A stretch of DNA of 21,434 nt from Azolla pinnata (lineage: Eukaryota > Streptophyta > Polypodiopsida > Salviniales > Salviniaceae): positions 1-21,434 of the forward strand of contig JBBBWG010009558.1 in assembly GCA_037176905.1 (NCBI GenBank). Direction: 5' to 3'. Of this stretch, positions 7,151-18,649 are shown piece by piece. Both the position numbers and the translations under genes were made by a program. Each line of letters begins with the position of its first letter. Positions within the stretch are counted from its first letter, which is position 1. A model generated the notes under the pieces. It was not told the origin of the DNA. It did not search any database and saw only the letters and a program-made list of their open reading frames with translations.

Positions 7151-10100
7151 ATGTTCGCAGGAGCTGCTCTTAGCTCTGGCTATGGCGATGGCTATGCCTA
7201 TGCCTATGCCTATGGCTGCACACGAAAGCCGCGTGCCTCTCTGCGCCTCGTTTCCCCTTCCCCCTTCTCCTCCCCGGCAACGCCTCCAATCCCTGAGCTC
7301 CTCCTCCCCCTTCTCCGGGTGCATTCCCCATCTTCCCCGCCTTCGGACTCGCCGCTTTCTCCCCGCCGTCGTGCTCATCCTCGGACCCGCTCTCTTCTCT
7401 CTACCCCTGTTTTCTCCACCAAGATTCATCTCAGAACTACCCCACAGGTCAGACGCATTCCCCTTGTTTTGATTTCCCGCTTATTTTTTGTTTTTTCTTT
7501 TGTTTGTTTGTTTGTTCCGGTCTCTACAAAGAAGGTTCCAGTTCATAAAATTCTTAATTTCCAGAAACCCATTGTGCCGAATTGGCGAGAATACCTGAAT
7601 TTGAACTCGTGGGTCGTGAGTGACTACTACAATCTTGTTCATTCGGTGAATTCTTTCGAATCAGCTATTGAGAAGCTATCGGATGGCCAGGTTTCTTTTA
7701 TCTTCTTCTTCTTATTCTTCTTCCATTTGTCTCACATAAGTATCATAACAGTATTGCAAAGTGATTGAGGAAAACAAAAAATCCTGAGAAGCCGATTTTT
7801 CCTGTTTTGATATCCTTATTTACTGCAAAGTGAAAGATTAATGGATTTGCAGCTTTACCTACATCATCATCCCATGTTTATTTGATAAAACAAGTGATAT
7901 GCTAGTAAGCATGACAACTGGATTTTCGTTCATTTATCTTTGTCTAGCTCAAGTTGAAGACTGATGAATTCAGAGATAGGATCAAGCGACGAGGCGAATC
8001 TTTGGAAGAAATCCAAGCGGGTATGTAGTGAATGTGTGGGTAGTGTCCATTGTATTTAGGCCATGTTTTTTAATGGGATTTTTTTGCTATTGATCTAAAA
8101 CTGGTCTCTTGCAAATCCAAGAAATAAAGAAATTGCTTTTGGTTTCCTTTTGAGAGTTTTCATGTCACATAGTTAAGATATTGAAATCTCTCTCTCTCTC
8201 TCTGTCTCTCTCTGTCTCTCTACAGAGGCATTTGCTGTTGTGCGAGAGGCATCAAGAAGAGTGCTAGGCATGAGGCATTTTGACGTGCAGGTAACCCCGC
8301 TTGGTGTGACATGACTACTTGGTTTTTTCTCATACAGTACCAGTGTGCTTTCCAAATTTTATTATTATGTAAGCCAATCTTTCTGGCATACAACCTCAAT
8401 GTAAGTTGGAATATCCACAGAACATTAATTATAGCAAAATAACTGAGAGGTAACAATGTTTGTCTTAAGACAAACAGAAAAGATGGCACATGTGTGTGTG
8501 TGTATCTATCCATTTTTCTATCTATGCAGATAGATTGATAGATATATGCTCCTTTTTTTATGAAAACATGGCAAGAATGTAATGCTTGCGTTAATGAATA
8601 CCTCAGAAGCAACTTGACCCTACACAGTTGGTTAAAGAGATGTCCTTGTTGCTCTTAAACTTGAAAACCTAATCAAAGCATGACGAATATTATGTCATTC
8701 AATATAACCTTTCCAATGATAGATAATTGGCGGGGCTGTGCTGCATGATGGAGCCATAGCAGAGATGAAGACTGGTGAAGGAAAGACTCTAGTCTCTCCG
8801 TTGGCAGGTTTGCTTCAGCAATTACGTTTGTATTGTTGCAATAAGAAGGGTTTCTTATATCTAGAAATTTGTCATGTATTGTGCAGCTTACCTGAATGCT
8901 CTTACAGGCGAGGGTGTTCATGGTTCGATCACTCTACTTAATGCATAACATTTTTATATATGATAACGTTATTAATAGTTTGCAACCCTGAAGTTGAATG
9001 GAATGAGACATCCTCTCGAACCAAGTTAGCAGCAAAAGAAAGACTCGCAAATTTAAGGAAACCTTTCAAATCTTTGTGCATGATCTTCAACTCTCAGGCG
9101 CTGTGGATCAGAGAGGGTTGTGGATGATGTTAAATTGGAAACTCATAATGAATCACCTGACCTCACATGGTTTACTTGCTATCCAGTCATTACAGTTAAT
9201 GATTATCTTGCGCAACGTGATGCTGAATGGATGGGAAGGATTCATCGTTTTCTGGGTCTTTCAGTTGGCTTGATTCAGGTTTCGTAACATCGTTGCCCAT
9301 TTACTATGCTTGTTTAAAAATTAAGCCTATTGTTCTCAATTTATTCTTAAATTCAATCTGCAGAGTGGTATGGATAATGCTGCAAGAAAGGTTGCATATA
9401 GCTGTGATATTACTTTTACCAACAACACGGTAATTCAATAATTGATATTGAGGAGTTTACATACCTACAAACTATGATAACTGTATTACAATCCCTTAAG
9501 CAAAGTAATTGTATTGTTTGCTAGTAGGACATCCAACTAGTTTGCTGTATTCTATATTGTTTATGATCATATTTCTCGTTTATAATGGAAATATATCTAA
9601 ACATTGAAATCCTCTCATTAATCTATATTCTCTATAAAACCCGTTTGAGCCTGAAATTCGAGAGATGCCAGTTTCATTCTGCTATGCCCTATTACACGAG
9701 ATTCATCTGCTTAATATTTGGGCTCATGATAGGCTATGTATCACAAAAGTCATAATATTTGTCGTTTCAGGAGATTGGGTTTGACTACTTACGTGACAAT
9801 ATAAGCCAACAACAGGGATCACAAGTGTTACGATGGTATTGTTCCCTTCCCCGAGGATTATTTCATATGAAACAATATGACAGATTCTTGAAGTTTGTTT
9901 TAATAATTACTGTTTCGTAATGCGGACAGGCCAAGGCCTTTTAACTTTGCAATTATTGATGAGGTAGATTCTGTTCTCATTGATGAAGGAAGAAACCCGT
10001 TGATCATAAGTACCACAGTTAAGTTTCTTGAAGTTTTGATCATTGGCTTAGCTGCATACACTAGAATGCTTCTTAACAAAATGCAACCGGATGCAGTCTA

Positions 10101-13100
10101 CCAAAGATGTTGCTCGGTTCCCTGTGGCTAGTAAAGTTGCTGAACTGCTTGTGCGAAATCAGGTAAACTTTGTTCTGCGTGGAATCGAATACTTTCTGTG
10201 GAAACATGTTCCATTTCAACCTCATCTACTTGCAGCACTACACTGTTAATTTTATGGAGAAAAATGTGGAGCTTTCGGAGGAAGGCATAGCTGCTGCAGA
10301 ACTTGCTTTAGACACAGATGACTTGTGGAGTGAGAAGGACCCATGGGCTAGGTATTGCAGTTATTATTATTGTTGAATATACATAGCGTCTCTGTTGCCG
10401 TTACAGAGTTTCAGTCTGCGATACTTAGAATAAGAAAAAAATCTGAAAGGCTTTATTGTGTTTTAATGAATGCCAGATTTGTTATGTCAGCTTTGTGTGC
10501 AAAAGAATTCTATCAACAAGATGTTCATTATATCGTCAAAGATGGTGCTGTGCAAATTGTTGATGAGGTATTGTTTTGCTGACCATTTGAATGGAGCACT
10601 TTGTTTCTCGTGTAAGAAACAAACCCGATGAAATCTCGTATTGTAGTTTACTGGCCGAGTGGTTGAGAATAGGCGTTGGTCTGATGGCCTCCATCAATCA
10701 GTCGAAGCGAAAGAAGGTGTTGATATACGGGTACTTCTCTTTAAAATGCCTAATTCTAGAGGGCAATCTTGATCATGGATGACAATTTATGTTATGTCTC
10801 AATGTTTTGACAGGAAGAAACTATTGTGGCTGCACAAATAACAAATCAGTCTTTCTATAAGCTTTATTCAAAACTATCTGGGATGACAGGTACAGCAAAA
10901 ACAGAGGTAATACTTCTCTCTCAAGAAATAAATTTATTTCCATTGATGGGTATTCTGGCAGATGCTTCATTCTTGTTTTAACAGGAGCAAGAATTTCTGA
11001 GCATATTTAATATGCCAGTTGTGGTGATTCCAACAAACTTATCTAATATTAGAGTCGACCTTCCTCTTCAGCTTTACCCCGTAAGAACAAGCGAAAATTT
11101 TGATTAGATGTTTATTGCTATTAGTTTACTATTTTATACCCTGTAGGTTTTGACACTCAAAACCTATTTCTGTTTTCTTCTCTTAATCTCAGACCATGGA
11201 AGGAAAATGGCTAGGAGTTAGGGAAGAGGTAATACAAATGTATGAACAAGGACGTCCAGTATTGGTTGGAACCACCAGGTTTGCCTTCTACTACAACTTG
11301 ATCAAATATGGAGTTTCTGTATAACAAGTGGTGTATATGTTTTTTTCTATTTTCCATTTTCATGTGGTGGTCAAACTATTCTATCATGATGTGATGTTTA
11401 TATACAGGTCATAAAGCACAATAAACTTGATAAATTGCTAGATTACTGATCCAGATACATATGTATGTTTATAGCTACAAGTAAAGTGTTTAAGAAAATT
11501 GATTGTTTATATTTCATGATTATCAAGGTCCTTAAAAACAAATGCATGCTGGCATTCACATCCTTAATCCTGGACAAACTGATACCTTTCTGATAAACTC
11601 ACAACCACTGCCAGTCAGCCTAACAATTATGCATGGAATATCGTGAGAAGCATTGGGTCAAGATTGATACGTATGCTGAGAATGTTTTAGTTTGAACACA
11701 CTCTTTTTACTTACTTATGGAAGGCTTGTAGACTATTTTTATGTCGTTTTTAATCATTATTTCAGGGGACGTGCTCGATACCTTTCTTTATAATGCTCAT
11801 TGATGAAATATCTTGGAATTTGTTTCATAATGTTATGGAAAAATCCCTAAAAACAGTAACTTGAGGCCTATTGTCCATGAGGGATGACTAATTGTGAAGA
11901 CTTAATGGTTCAGGCATGAAAACACAATGCCAGATCAGATACTACAGGGATTTGGTGATATTGGCCTTGATTTATTAATAACCAGGGGTTGAGGCCATGG
12001 CCTACATGGTCAGTATATTATAGTTGCTGATTTACGTAGACTTATTTCAGTATTGTTGTTGAGACCCTATATATGTAGCCACTGATTTCATTTCCTTCTT
12101 GACATGTGCTTTCCATTTCCTTCTGGCATGTACAGGTGTTAGTAGTATAAGTGAGTATTATCTGAATTCAAACATATCGTGAGTGTGAGTACTTTACAGA
12201 TATTTTGAATTTCCCCCTGGTTCTCTGTTGGTGAAGGTTGTTTGAGAGTTAAGTATTCAAGGAGATCTGATCCCCAGGCCAGATCAATATATCTGCCCAA
12301 AGTGTGTTGTGGGATTTATTCCTGTGGTATTTTATTTTGATGCTGTAGCTTTATCACCAACATTACTTTGGAGACACTCTTCCCTAACAATTTTCTAAGC
12401 TCAGAGATCATACATGAGTATATACTGTTTAGGAATAGAAGTGGTGTGTGTATTTGAGATCTGAAGACGTCAGAAATATTGATCATCATCTGCAAAAACT
12501 TTCAGTGTTGAACAGTCAGAGATATTGTCAGAACTGTTGCGGGAATATGGGCTACCCCACAATGTACTGAATGCACGACCAAAGGTAACCCTGAGTAATG
12601 GTTTTCCATTTTCCTTTTTTTTTTCACGATTTTCTTGACAATATGTTTTCTTGGTGGCATAAGAGTAAATGAGATTCTATGTTTAAACCAATGAATGAAT
12701 CCTTATAGTATGCAGCTAGAGAGGCTGAAATTGTTGCACAAGCTGGGAGGAAATGGGCCATCACTATCTCAACAAACATGGCTGGCCGAGGGACTGATAT
12801 AATTCTTGGTGGAAACCCAGAAGTAAACATTTTTGGTGATTCTGATTGCAACATGTTGTTTCTTCATACCTTTATGCTGGCGACTTGCTTTTATAGATGC
12901 TTGCGAGGGAGGCTATGGAAGAAAAGCTTCTTCCACTAATGACAAGGGACGTTTCAAACACTATTATAGATTTTGATCCTCCGTTGCAGAAGGTGATTTT
13001 TCTTTTTCTTCCATTATATTGGTTAACGAAGTGATACTAGTCCCAATCATTTATGCATTTCGGCTTACAAAAACATTGATGGAAGAACTCACTCAATCTG

Positions 13101-16100
13101 CCTTCTAATCTCAAAAGGAAATTTAATAGAAAGAAATAATAGTTTTAATGCCATTGCGTAGAGAATCCATCATGGTACGAATTAGTTTTTGATGAACAAC
13201 TAGACAAATTTTCAGTGAATTTAAAGTCCAGTAAGTTTTTAAGTATGCTATCTAATTCACGAGTTTCTGATCTCATTCCTGATAGGCACTTCCATTTATC
13301 GACTTTAGTCCAGCAAGCCTTGCAAAGCTGGCGAGAGCAACCTCTACATGTATGATATCATAGAGATATTTGTGCTCCCTGTGTAGAAGCTGTGAAGGTT
13401 TCCAACAGTTTATTGGCATTTTGTGTCACAGTGAAGTATGTTGTTGGACAAGGTGGTGAGAACTGGAACTACATGGAAGCAAAAGAGAAGCTTATGTCAT
13501 ACTTGGATCTTGCTGTAACAAGAAATGAACAAGAACTTGAAGTCGTTGCAGAATCTAAAGGGGCAGAAACAATTTCCCTTGGTCCTGCAGTAGCCGTTGC
13601 TTATCTCTCAATTTTAAGAGATTGTCAAGCTCATTGTCGCAGAGAAGGAGATGATGTTAAGACGCTAGGTGGCTTACATGTCATTGGAACCAGTCTACAT
13701 GAGTCTCGACGGATTGACAACCAAGTAATAAAACATGACTCGAGTGTATCTATGTGTTGATTATGGTATTGTACTTCGCAAGAAATCTTGCTTATCTCAT
13801 TCATAATGCCTCCAGCTCAATAGTCTTTATGTGGCTGCAGCTTCGTGGAAGAGCTGGGAGACAAGGTGACCCTGGGTCCACAAGGTTTATGATAAGGTTA
13901 TATTTCTGTCTGTAAACTTGCATAAGTTCAAGATTATATGAATTCCTGTCTGAATCCTTGTATAAGTTTCACAATGTTTATGATAAGATTATATTTCTGT
14001 TTATGATCCTGTCCGAGGATGAGAATAGACGAAATTCATTTCCTTGCTGCGTTTTTTAGGAGTTTTTCCATTCAAGTTTAGAAATGAAATTCTGTTGTTT
14101 GGTGTGCCTTCAGGAAAGGTTTTTTGGGGATATTGTAGGTGAGTCACCAGGAGGACATTATGTTTTTTGATCCAGTGGAGAGAGAGACTTTCATGAGTAG
14201 CAACTCCTCTTGCTCTAGGTTCATGATGTTCTCCATATTATAGCTAGGCTGATTGTGTAGAGATATTTTCTGTAAGATTAAAGACAAAGCCCAAGGAGGG
14301 ATTCTGTGCAAATAGGAATTGTTAAGCTGCAGTTTAGTGCTGCTGCTAAGCTGTTAGCCAGATACTAACAGTTGTATTTGTGTGGTGAGTAAAAGTGGTG
14401 AAGGGCCACCGTGAAAACAAGTTCCCGCAGCACCAGTTTCCTAGCAAGGGAGCTCGTGACTATCCACCTCGTTAGTACTCCAACCTGAGGAGACTCTGGA
14501 TAGGTACCTAAGGAGTTGTGAGGTACACATAGCGAATGATATAAGGTTGCCTCACAAGTTGGGGGCCTGTAGAGTTGTCCATGGCCCTGCTCTTGAGATT
14601 GCAATGCTCTGGCAGCCTAAGCTCACTCCATACGCAATGGTCGAGAAGATAGAAGAACACTCCTACCAGTTCATATAACAAATCAAATTAGAGCTGATTT
14701 TTATGTGTTTATGAAAATAATCCCTTTCTACTTATAGTTATTAGTAAGTAACGTACATATTGACAGTAGGTTCGTTTTCTACTGTAAGACTCTTATATAG
14801 TAAATAAACTATCTGTGCATTGGCCAAGTACTATCTTATATGGTCAGCTCAGAAGGCTTTTCAGGAACTACCTCTAAATGTGCTATGGCCAAATGCATGA
14901 TATTTGTGTGCATATTTTAAGTTTGGACTTTTTGGGATACCTGATGGACTCCAGAAAAAGAGCGGTACATCAATGACTTATACGCTAAATGAATAAGCTC
15001 CGATATAAACTTTATGGGCTATGTATTTTCTGATACAAAGTAAATTTCTTTATTGACTTGCATTTCTATTGGCATTACAATTGGATCTGAATGGAGGGAA
15101 CATTACTTTCAGCTTTGAAGACGATCTGATACAAAAAACTGTGGATAAAAATATAGTGGTGTCAAATTGGATTCCATGGGATACTGCAATAACCGATTCT
15201 TCTTTCCTTGAAAAGCAGGTATGTGGAAGATGGTATCTTTTGACAGTTAAATAAGGAACTTTTAGTTGCATTTAATGTACTAGTGCTAAGCCATGAGAAC
15301 AATAATAGGAAGTGATGCAGAGAATTGCTGATAACATGTTTTTTTGATCGGTGAGAAGGTGTGTGCATGCCTACTGACATGTTCCTCTATTTGAATCAAC
15401 TTTGCTAAGCTCACTCCTGCCACGCTATTCGAATACATCTTTCAATATTGCCTAAGATCACTTCTGCTGCATTATTAAAACATATAACATCCTTCAAATT
15501 CCCATGTTTCAACATGAAGTGCGGAGAATGGGCAGTGTCATGTCTGGTACACAACTTATCCCACGAGCTGGGAAGCCTGCCCCCTTCCTGAGTGCCTACT
15601 ATGTGAGAACATGTTTTCATGTCACCAAGCGGTTGATGGGTGGCAGTTAGCCATGTGCCACATTCTTCTTCCATGGAGTATTATTTCCTCTATGAGCATC
15701 AGCATAGTCAAGGTAAACGTGACAGTTTTACGATCTGCATGGAGTGCCTTGCATCGATACAGAGGTTAACGTGCCTTCGTGCTACATAAAATTGTGAAAT
15801 GGCAAGCATGATTACCTAATGTGGCGGAGGTTGAGTAGAGAGAATCTCTATAGTTTCTACAGTGGTCATATAAAAGGATCTGTAATGTGTTCTACTGACT
15901 TGTGGGATATGTTTTGCAGGTGGTTAATATCCAGAGATTCATGGAAGGTCATAATAGCAACATCAGAAAGAGCTTAGTTGATTACGAGGAAGTACTAGAG
16001 GTAAGAGATCAGCATCTATATGGTTTAACATTCACTGGAACTTGTGCAATATTGATTATCACATGAAATTGTCCATTAATGAGTAAAAACATCAAAACTT

Positions 16101-17677
16101 GCATGCCTAGAAGCCCCAATGCATATTGCATACATTGATGTAGGTTTTATTATTTCTGTAAGATAGTTTCTCTCAATATTTATATCACAACTCTTAATAT
16201 ACTCCATAAATTTCCTCTGGTGTAACTGTAACGATCGCCTCATGCAAGTTATCCTTCGATGAATACAATTCTGTAGTTTTCTCAACTTTTATGGAGACGT
16301 ATAGATCAGATTACCCCTTTTGTTCCACCATATTTCCAAATGTCTTTGGGGCTACTTAAAACGCAACTATTTGATTTTCTTGTTTTGTTAATGTTGGTCA
16401 AGCTTGCATGAAATAAACTTTGATTAGGCAGGTGCAACGGAAGCATGTGTACAGCTTAAGACAGCTGTTTTTAAACTCAGATTCAGATGCATGTCAACAA
16501 CGCTTATATCAGTAAGGAAATCTATGTTTCTTAAAGACCTAAAAGTAGAGAAAGTTACTGATCTGTGTAACTGTTTTTTCAGGTATATGCAGGCAGTTGT
16601 TGATGACATAATTATTCCTCAAGTTCTCCCGAATAGAGTAGGCTCTATTGATGTTCTGTTTCTTTACGTGCTCCATTGTATTTGACACGACTGTGATTCA
16701 TGTTCTGTCTGATGATTGTAGCATCCCAAGACCTGGAACATCAAAAAGATTCTACTAGACTTGAAAGAGCTGATGGATAGAGCATTTGAAGAACAAGCAG
16801 AGATGAAATATGATCTACCTTCAGGTATTATGGCACATATCTCATGTACATTTTAAATCAATGCGAGCTAATAATGTTCTTGTCACATTTTATCGTTTGA
16901 TTATGAACAGAGGATGCTATAATTGCATCCCTTGACCAACTTCGAGGAACGAAAGGAACAATTCTTGAGGAGTCATCATTACCAGGATTGTCTTTAACAT
17001 CATCACATTTATTTGATGGACCGCGATCAAAAGCTTTCGCGGTTAATCGATGGTTGCGGTTGATCTCCAATGGTGTTTTAAGGTGGGCCGTGAGCCTTAA
17101 TCTCTCCATTCATTAGTTTGTGTCCTGATGTGGTTTTCAACAAATGGAACACGTGTGCGCAGAAACCAAAAATATGAAAGAGAGGTTGTTTTCCTCCGGA
17201 GACATTTTGGAGAGTTGCTGATTGGTATTTATAAAGAGAAACTATTTATTTCGGACCTACCTCCGGGAGATATAGAGCAAACAGAGGTAATGGAGACCAA
17301 TGTTTTCTATAGCTTAATGCTACCGAAGGCTTGAAATGTGCTTTATGTTTGCAGAGATTACTGGCTGTTTCTGCCTTAGACCTGTTTTGGAGGGAGCATT
17401 TGATCAATATGAACCGACTTCGCAGCTCAGTAAGCTCTGCTTTCTTTTTTGATTCCCTTAGAGCGGCAGTTTGAGACATACGTTGCTAACATAAGGCATC
17501 GTTTGTTGTTAGGTTAATGTCAGAAGCTTTGGGAACATGAATCCATTGGAAGAGTACAAGATAGAAAGCCTCCGCTTCTTTATCGCAATGCTTGCATCCT
17601 TCCGGCGGTTGACAGTTGAGTCGTTGCTGAGACCATGGCAGGTGGAGATGGTTGATGCAGCAAAAGAGCTTGCGTGA
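7151..17677 (+). CDS. SECA2: SECA2, chloroplast preprotein translocase ATPase
   Basis: Motor ATPase that drives proteins through the chloroplast inner-envelope SCY2/SECE2 channel. I rebuilt 32 exons giving 1095 aa, near the length of angiosperm SECA2: 7151-7447, 7565-7690, 7948-8020, 8226-8290, 8723-8807, 8887-8922, 9187-9278, 9364-9429, 9771-9835, 9930-10017, 10097-10162, 10236-10351, 10477-10567, 10647-10730, 10814-10906, 10985-11080, 11193-11278, 12506-12584, 12709-12822, 12897-12992, 13286-13349, 13432-13724, 13841-13896, 15113-15218, 15920-16000, 16432-16511, 16583-16637, 16722-16824, 16911-17082, 17163-17286, 17355-17429, 17513-17677. Residues 1-99 are Ser/Pro/Arg-rich, as in a transit peptide. 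Walker A GEGKT is 205-209, DEVD 312-315, TGTAKTE 475-481, GRGTDI 594-599, motif [12 protein letters not shown] 760-769. No C-terminal zinc motif is seen. Uncertain: the start codon (no stop upstream back to 7007), the second-exon acceptor (7531 or 7564) and the weak donor GTTCGA at 8923. All introns are GT..AG. Confidence 0.93.
7448..7564 (+). other. Retainable in-frame intron 1 of SECA2
   Basis: Starts CAG|GTCAGA and ends TTTCCAG, with a T-rich middle. Its 117 nt are a multiple of three with no stop codon, so retention would insert 39 residues with a strongly hydrophobic core ([14 protein letters not shown]). An alternative acceptor at 7531 is also phase 0 and would add 11 residues. Which form is used cannot be decided from sequence. 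Confidence 0.55.
8187..8225 (+). repeat. CT microsatellite serving as polypyrimidine tract
   Basis: A (TC)n run broken only by two TG steps leads straight into TACAG, the acceptor of the SECA2 intron 8021-8225. It fills the position of the splicing polypyrimidine tract, so repeat length and splicing signal coincide. Confidence 0.85.
11279..12505 (+). other. Long SECA2 intron 17, nothing recognised
   Basis: A 1227-nt AT-rich intron that splits the Ser codon of the conserved GTTSVE segment. I read it on both strands and see no coding domain, structured RNA or terminal repeats. Confidence 0.7.
13879..14009 (+). repeat. Duplicated exon-23 splice junction
   Basis: About 33 bp spanning the end of exon 23 and its donor (from 13879; TTTATGATAAG|GTTATA at 13886-13902) recurs 91 bp downstream (from 13970; TTTATGATAAG followed by ATTATA at 13977). 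In the second copy the donor GT has become AT. The copies differ at only a few positions, so this is a local duplication inside the intron in which only the first donor is usable. Confidence 0.7.
14390..14640. other. GC-richer block inside SECA2 intron 23
   Basis: About 250 bp that is clearly less AT-rich than the rest of the 1216-nt intron 13897-15112. It lies about 100 bp after a purine-rich CCCAAGGAGGGATT stretch at 14289-14302. It could be a remnant of an LTR or other repeat, but I find no terminal repeats or target-site duplication, and no coding capacity. Confidence 0.3.
15219..15919 (+). other. SECA2 intron 24
   Basis: A 701-nt intron with an imperfect internal duplication of about 46 bp (GCTAAGCTCACTCCTG near 15405 and GCCTAAGATCACTTCTG near 15450). 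It shares CTAAGCTCACTCC with the GC-richer block of the preceding intron (near 14620). No gene or recognisable element was found. Confidence 0.5.
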
Positions 17678-18649
17678 GCACTTGTTTACAACTTTTGAAG
17701 GGAGGTCCAAGCAGTACAATTTCTGTACAATCATTGTTGTAATGCCATACATTTGCTTACACCGGTTCAATTACAACTTATAGCTGCCCAGATAAAGGAT
17801 AGTATGATGATGTACAAGTCAGATTGATGGGCCCATTGGGCAACATGTGGGAGAAGAATATATAACATCAGTTTTGACAAGTTGCGAGTCCACTGAGAAG
17901 AGTTTTCAAATAGTAAAGAGCATTTTTACAGATTGGTGACCTTTCGAGATGGGAAACTCGGAAATAGCAGTTAACACGTGATAAAATCCTAAATCTTTGA
18001 AAGAGTGTCATGATGTTATACTGGATGAGGAGAAATGAACGTGAAAAACAGATCAACACTTCTTGATTTGTCCTTGGAAGGCTCCTTTGAGTCAAGCCCT
18101 GCGTGGGCCTAGTGGCTGTGGAAGATTTTTCTGTATAGTGTTTCTTTGGTCATTTTCATGGTAACTTGTTTCTATCTTAAAGAAAGCACCCAACGTTTAC
18201 TGAAGTTGTGAATGTGTTGAACCATCCTTCACTTTAATAACCAGAAGAGATTAGTATAATTTGAAAGCATTATAGTAAGATGGGATCAATCTAGATGCAA
18301 ATTTCTTTCAGCATACTTACAACTTGAGCCAGGATAATTTTTACGGTGCTTGATGATTCATAGATTACCCAAGTCCTATCTATGGGGAGATCACAAAATG
18401 AAGAGGATCTGCGTAAGACAATCATAAAAAAGATATCAATTGCATTCGACTCTCTTTCCAAAATCAAAGTGAGCTATTATACAGATGTTTTGCATAAAAC
18501 AAGGAGTATCTGCCAGAAATGGCAAATTTTAAGGGCCAAAACAGGAGAGAATCTGACATTCCCTCTTTCAACTCTCAACCTAGAGATAATGTGTAGCATT
18601 CACAGTGACAAGAATGCAGTGGGTAGTCCATATTCATGACATGAGAATG
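17678..18649. other. Convergent intergenic region SECA2/TRAPPC6
   Basis: A 972-bp spacer between the stops of SECA2 (+) and TRAPPC6 (-), presumably both 3'UTRs. There is no canonical AATAAA in a convincing place on either strand. An 85-codon plus-strand frame at 18382-18639 has no recognisable family and would be antisense to the TRAPPC6 3'UTR. Confidence 0.55.

Noticed and set aside
7119-7472. Alternative exon 1 frame (Met-Ala/Met-Pro repeats, Ser/Pro-rich)
   Set aside because: It also looks like a transit peptide, but its phase at the 7447 donor does not fit either acceptor leading into the conserved SECA2 sequence.
8490-8545. Short inverted repeat of TATCTATC/GATAGATA near a TG run
   Set aside because: It is a simple-sequence hairpin inside a SECA2 intron, with no sign of a structured RNA or transposon end.
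18382-18639. 85-codon plus-strand frame between SECA2 and TRAPPC6
   Set aside because: Its composition is protein-like, but there is no recognisable family, and it lies in the convergent 3' region right up to the TRAPPC6 stop.
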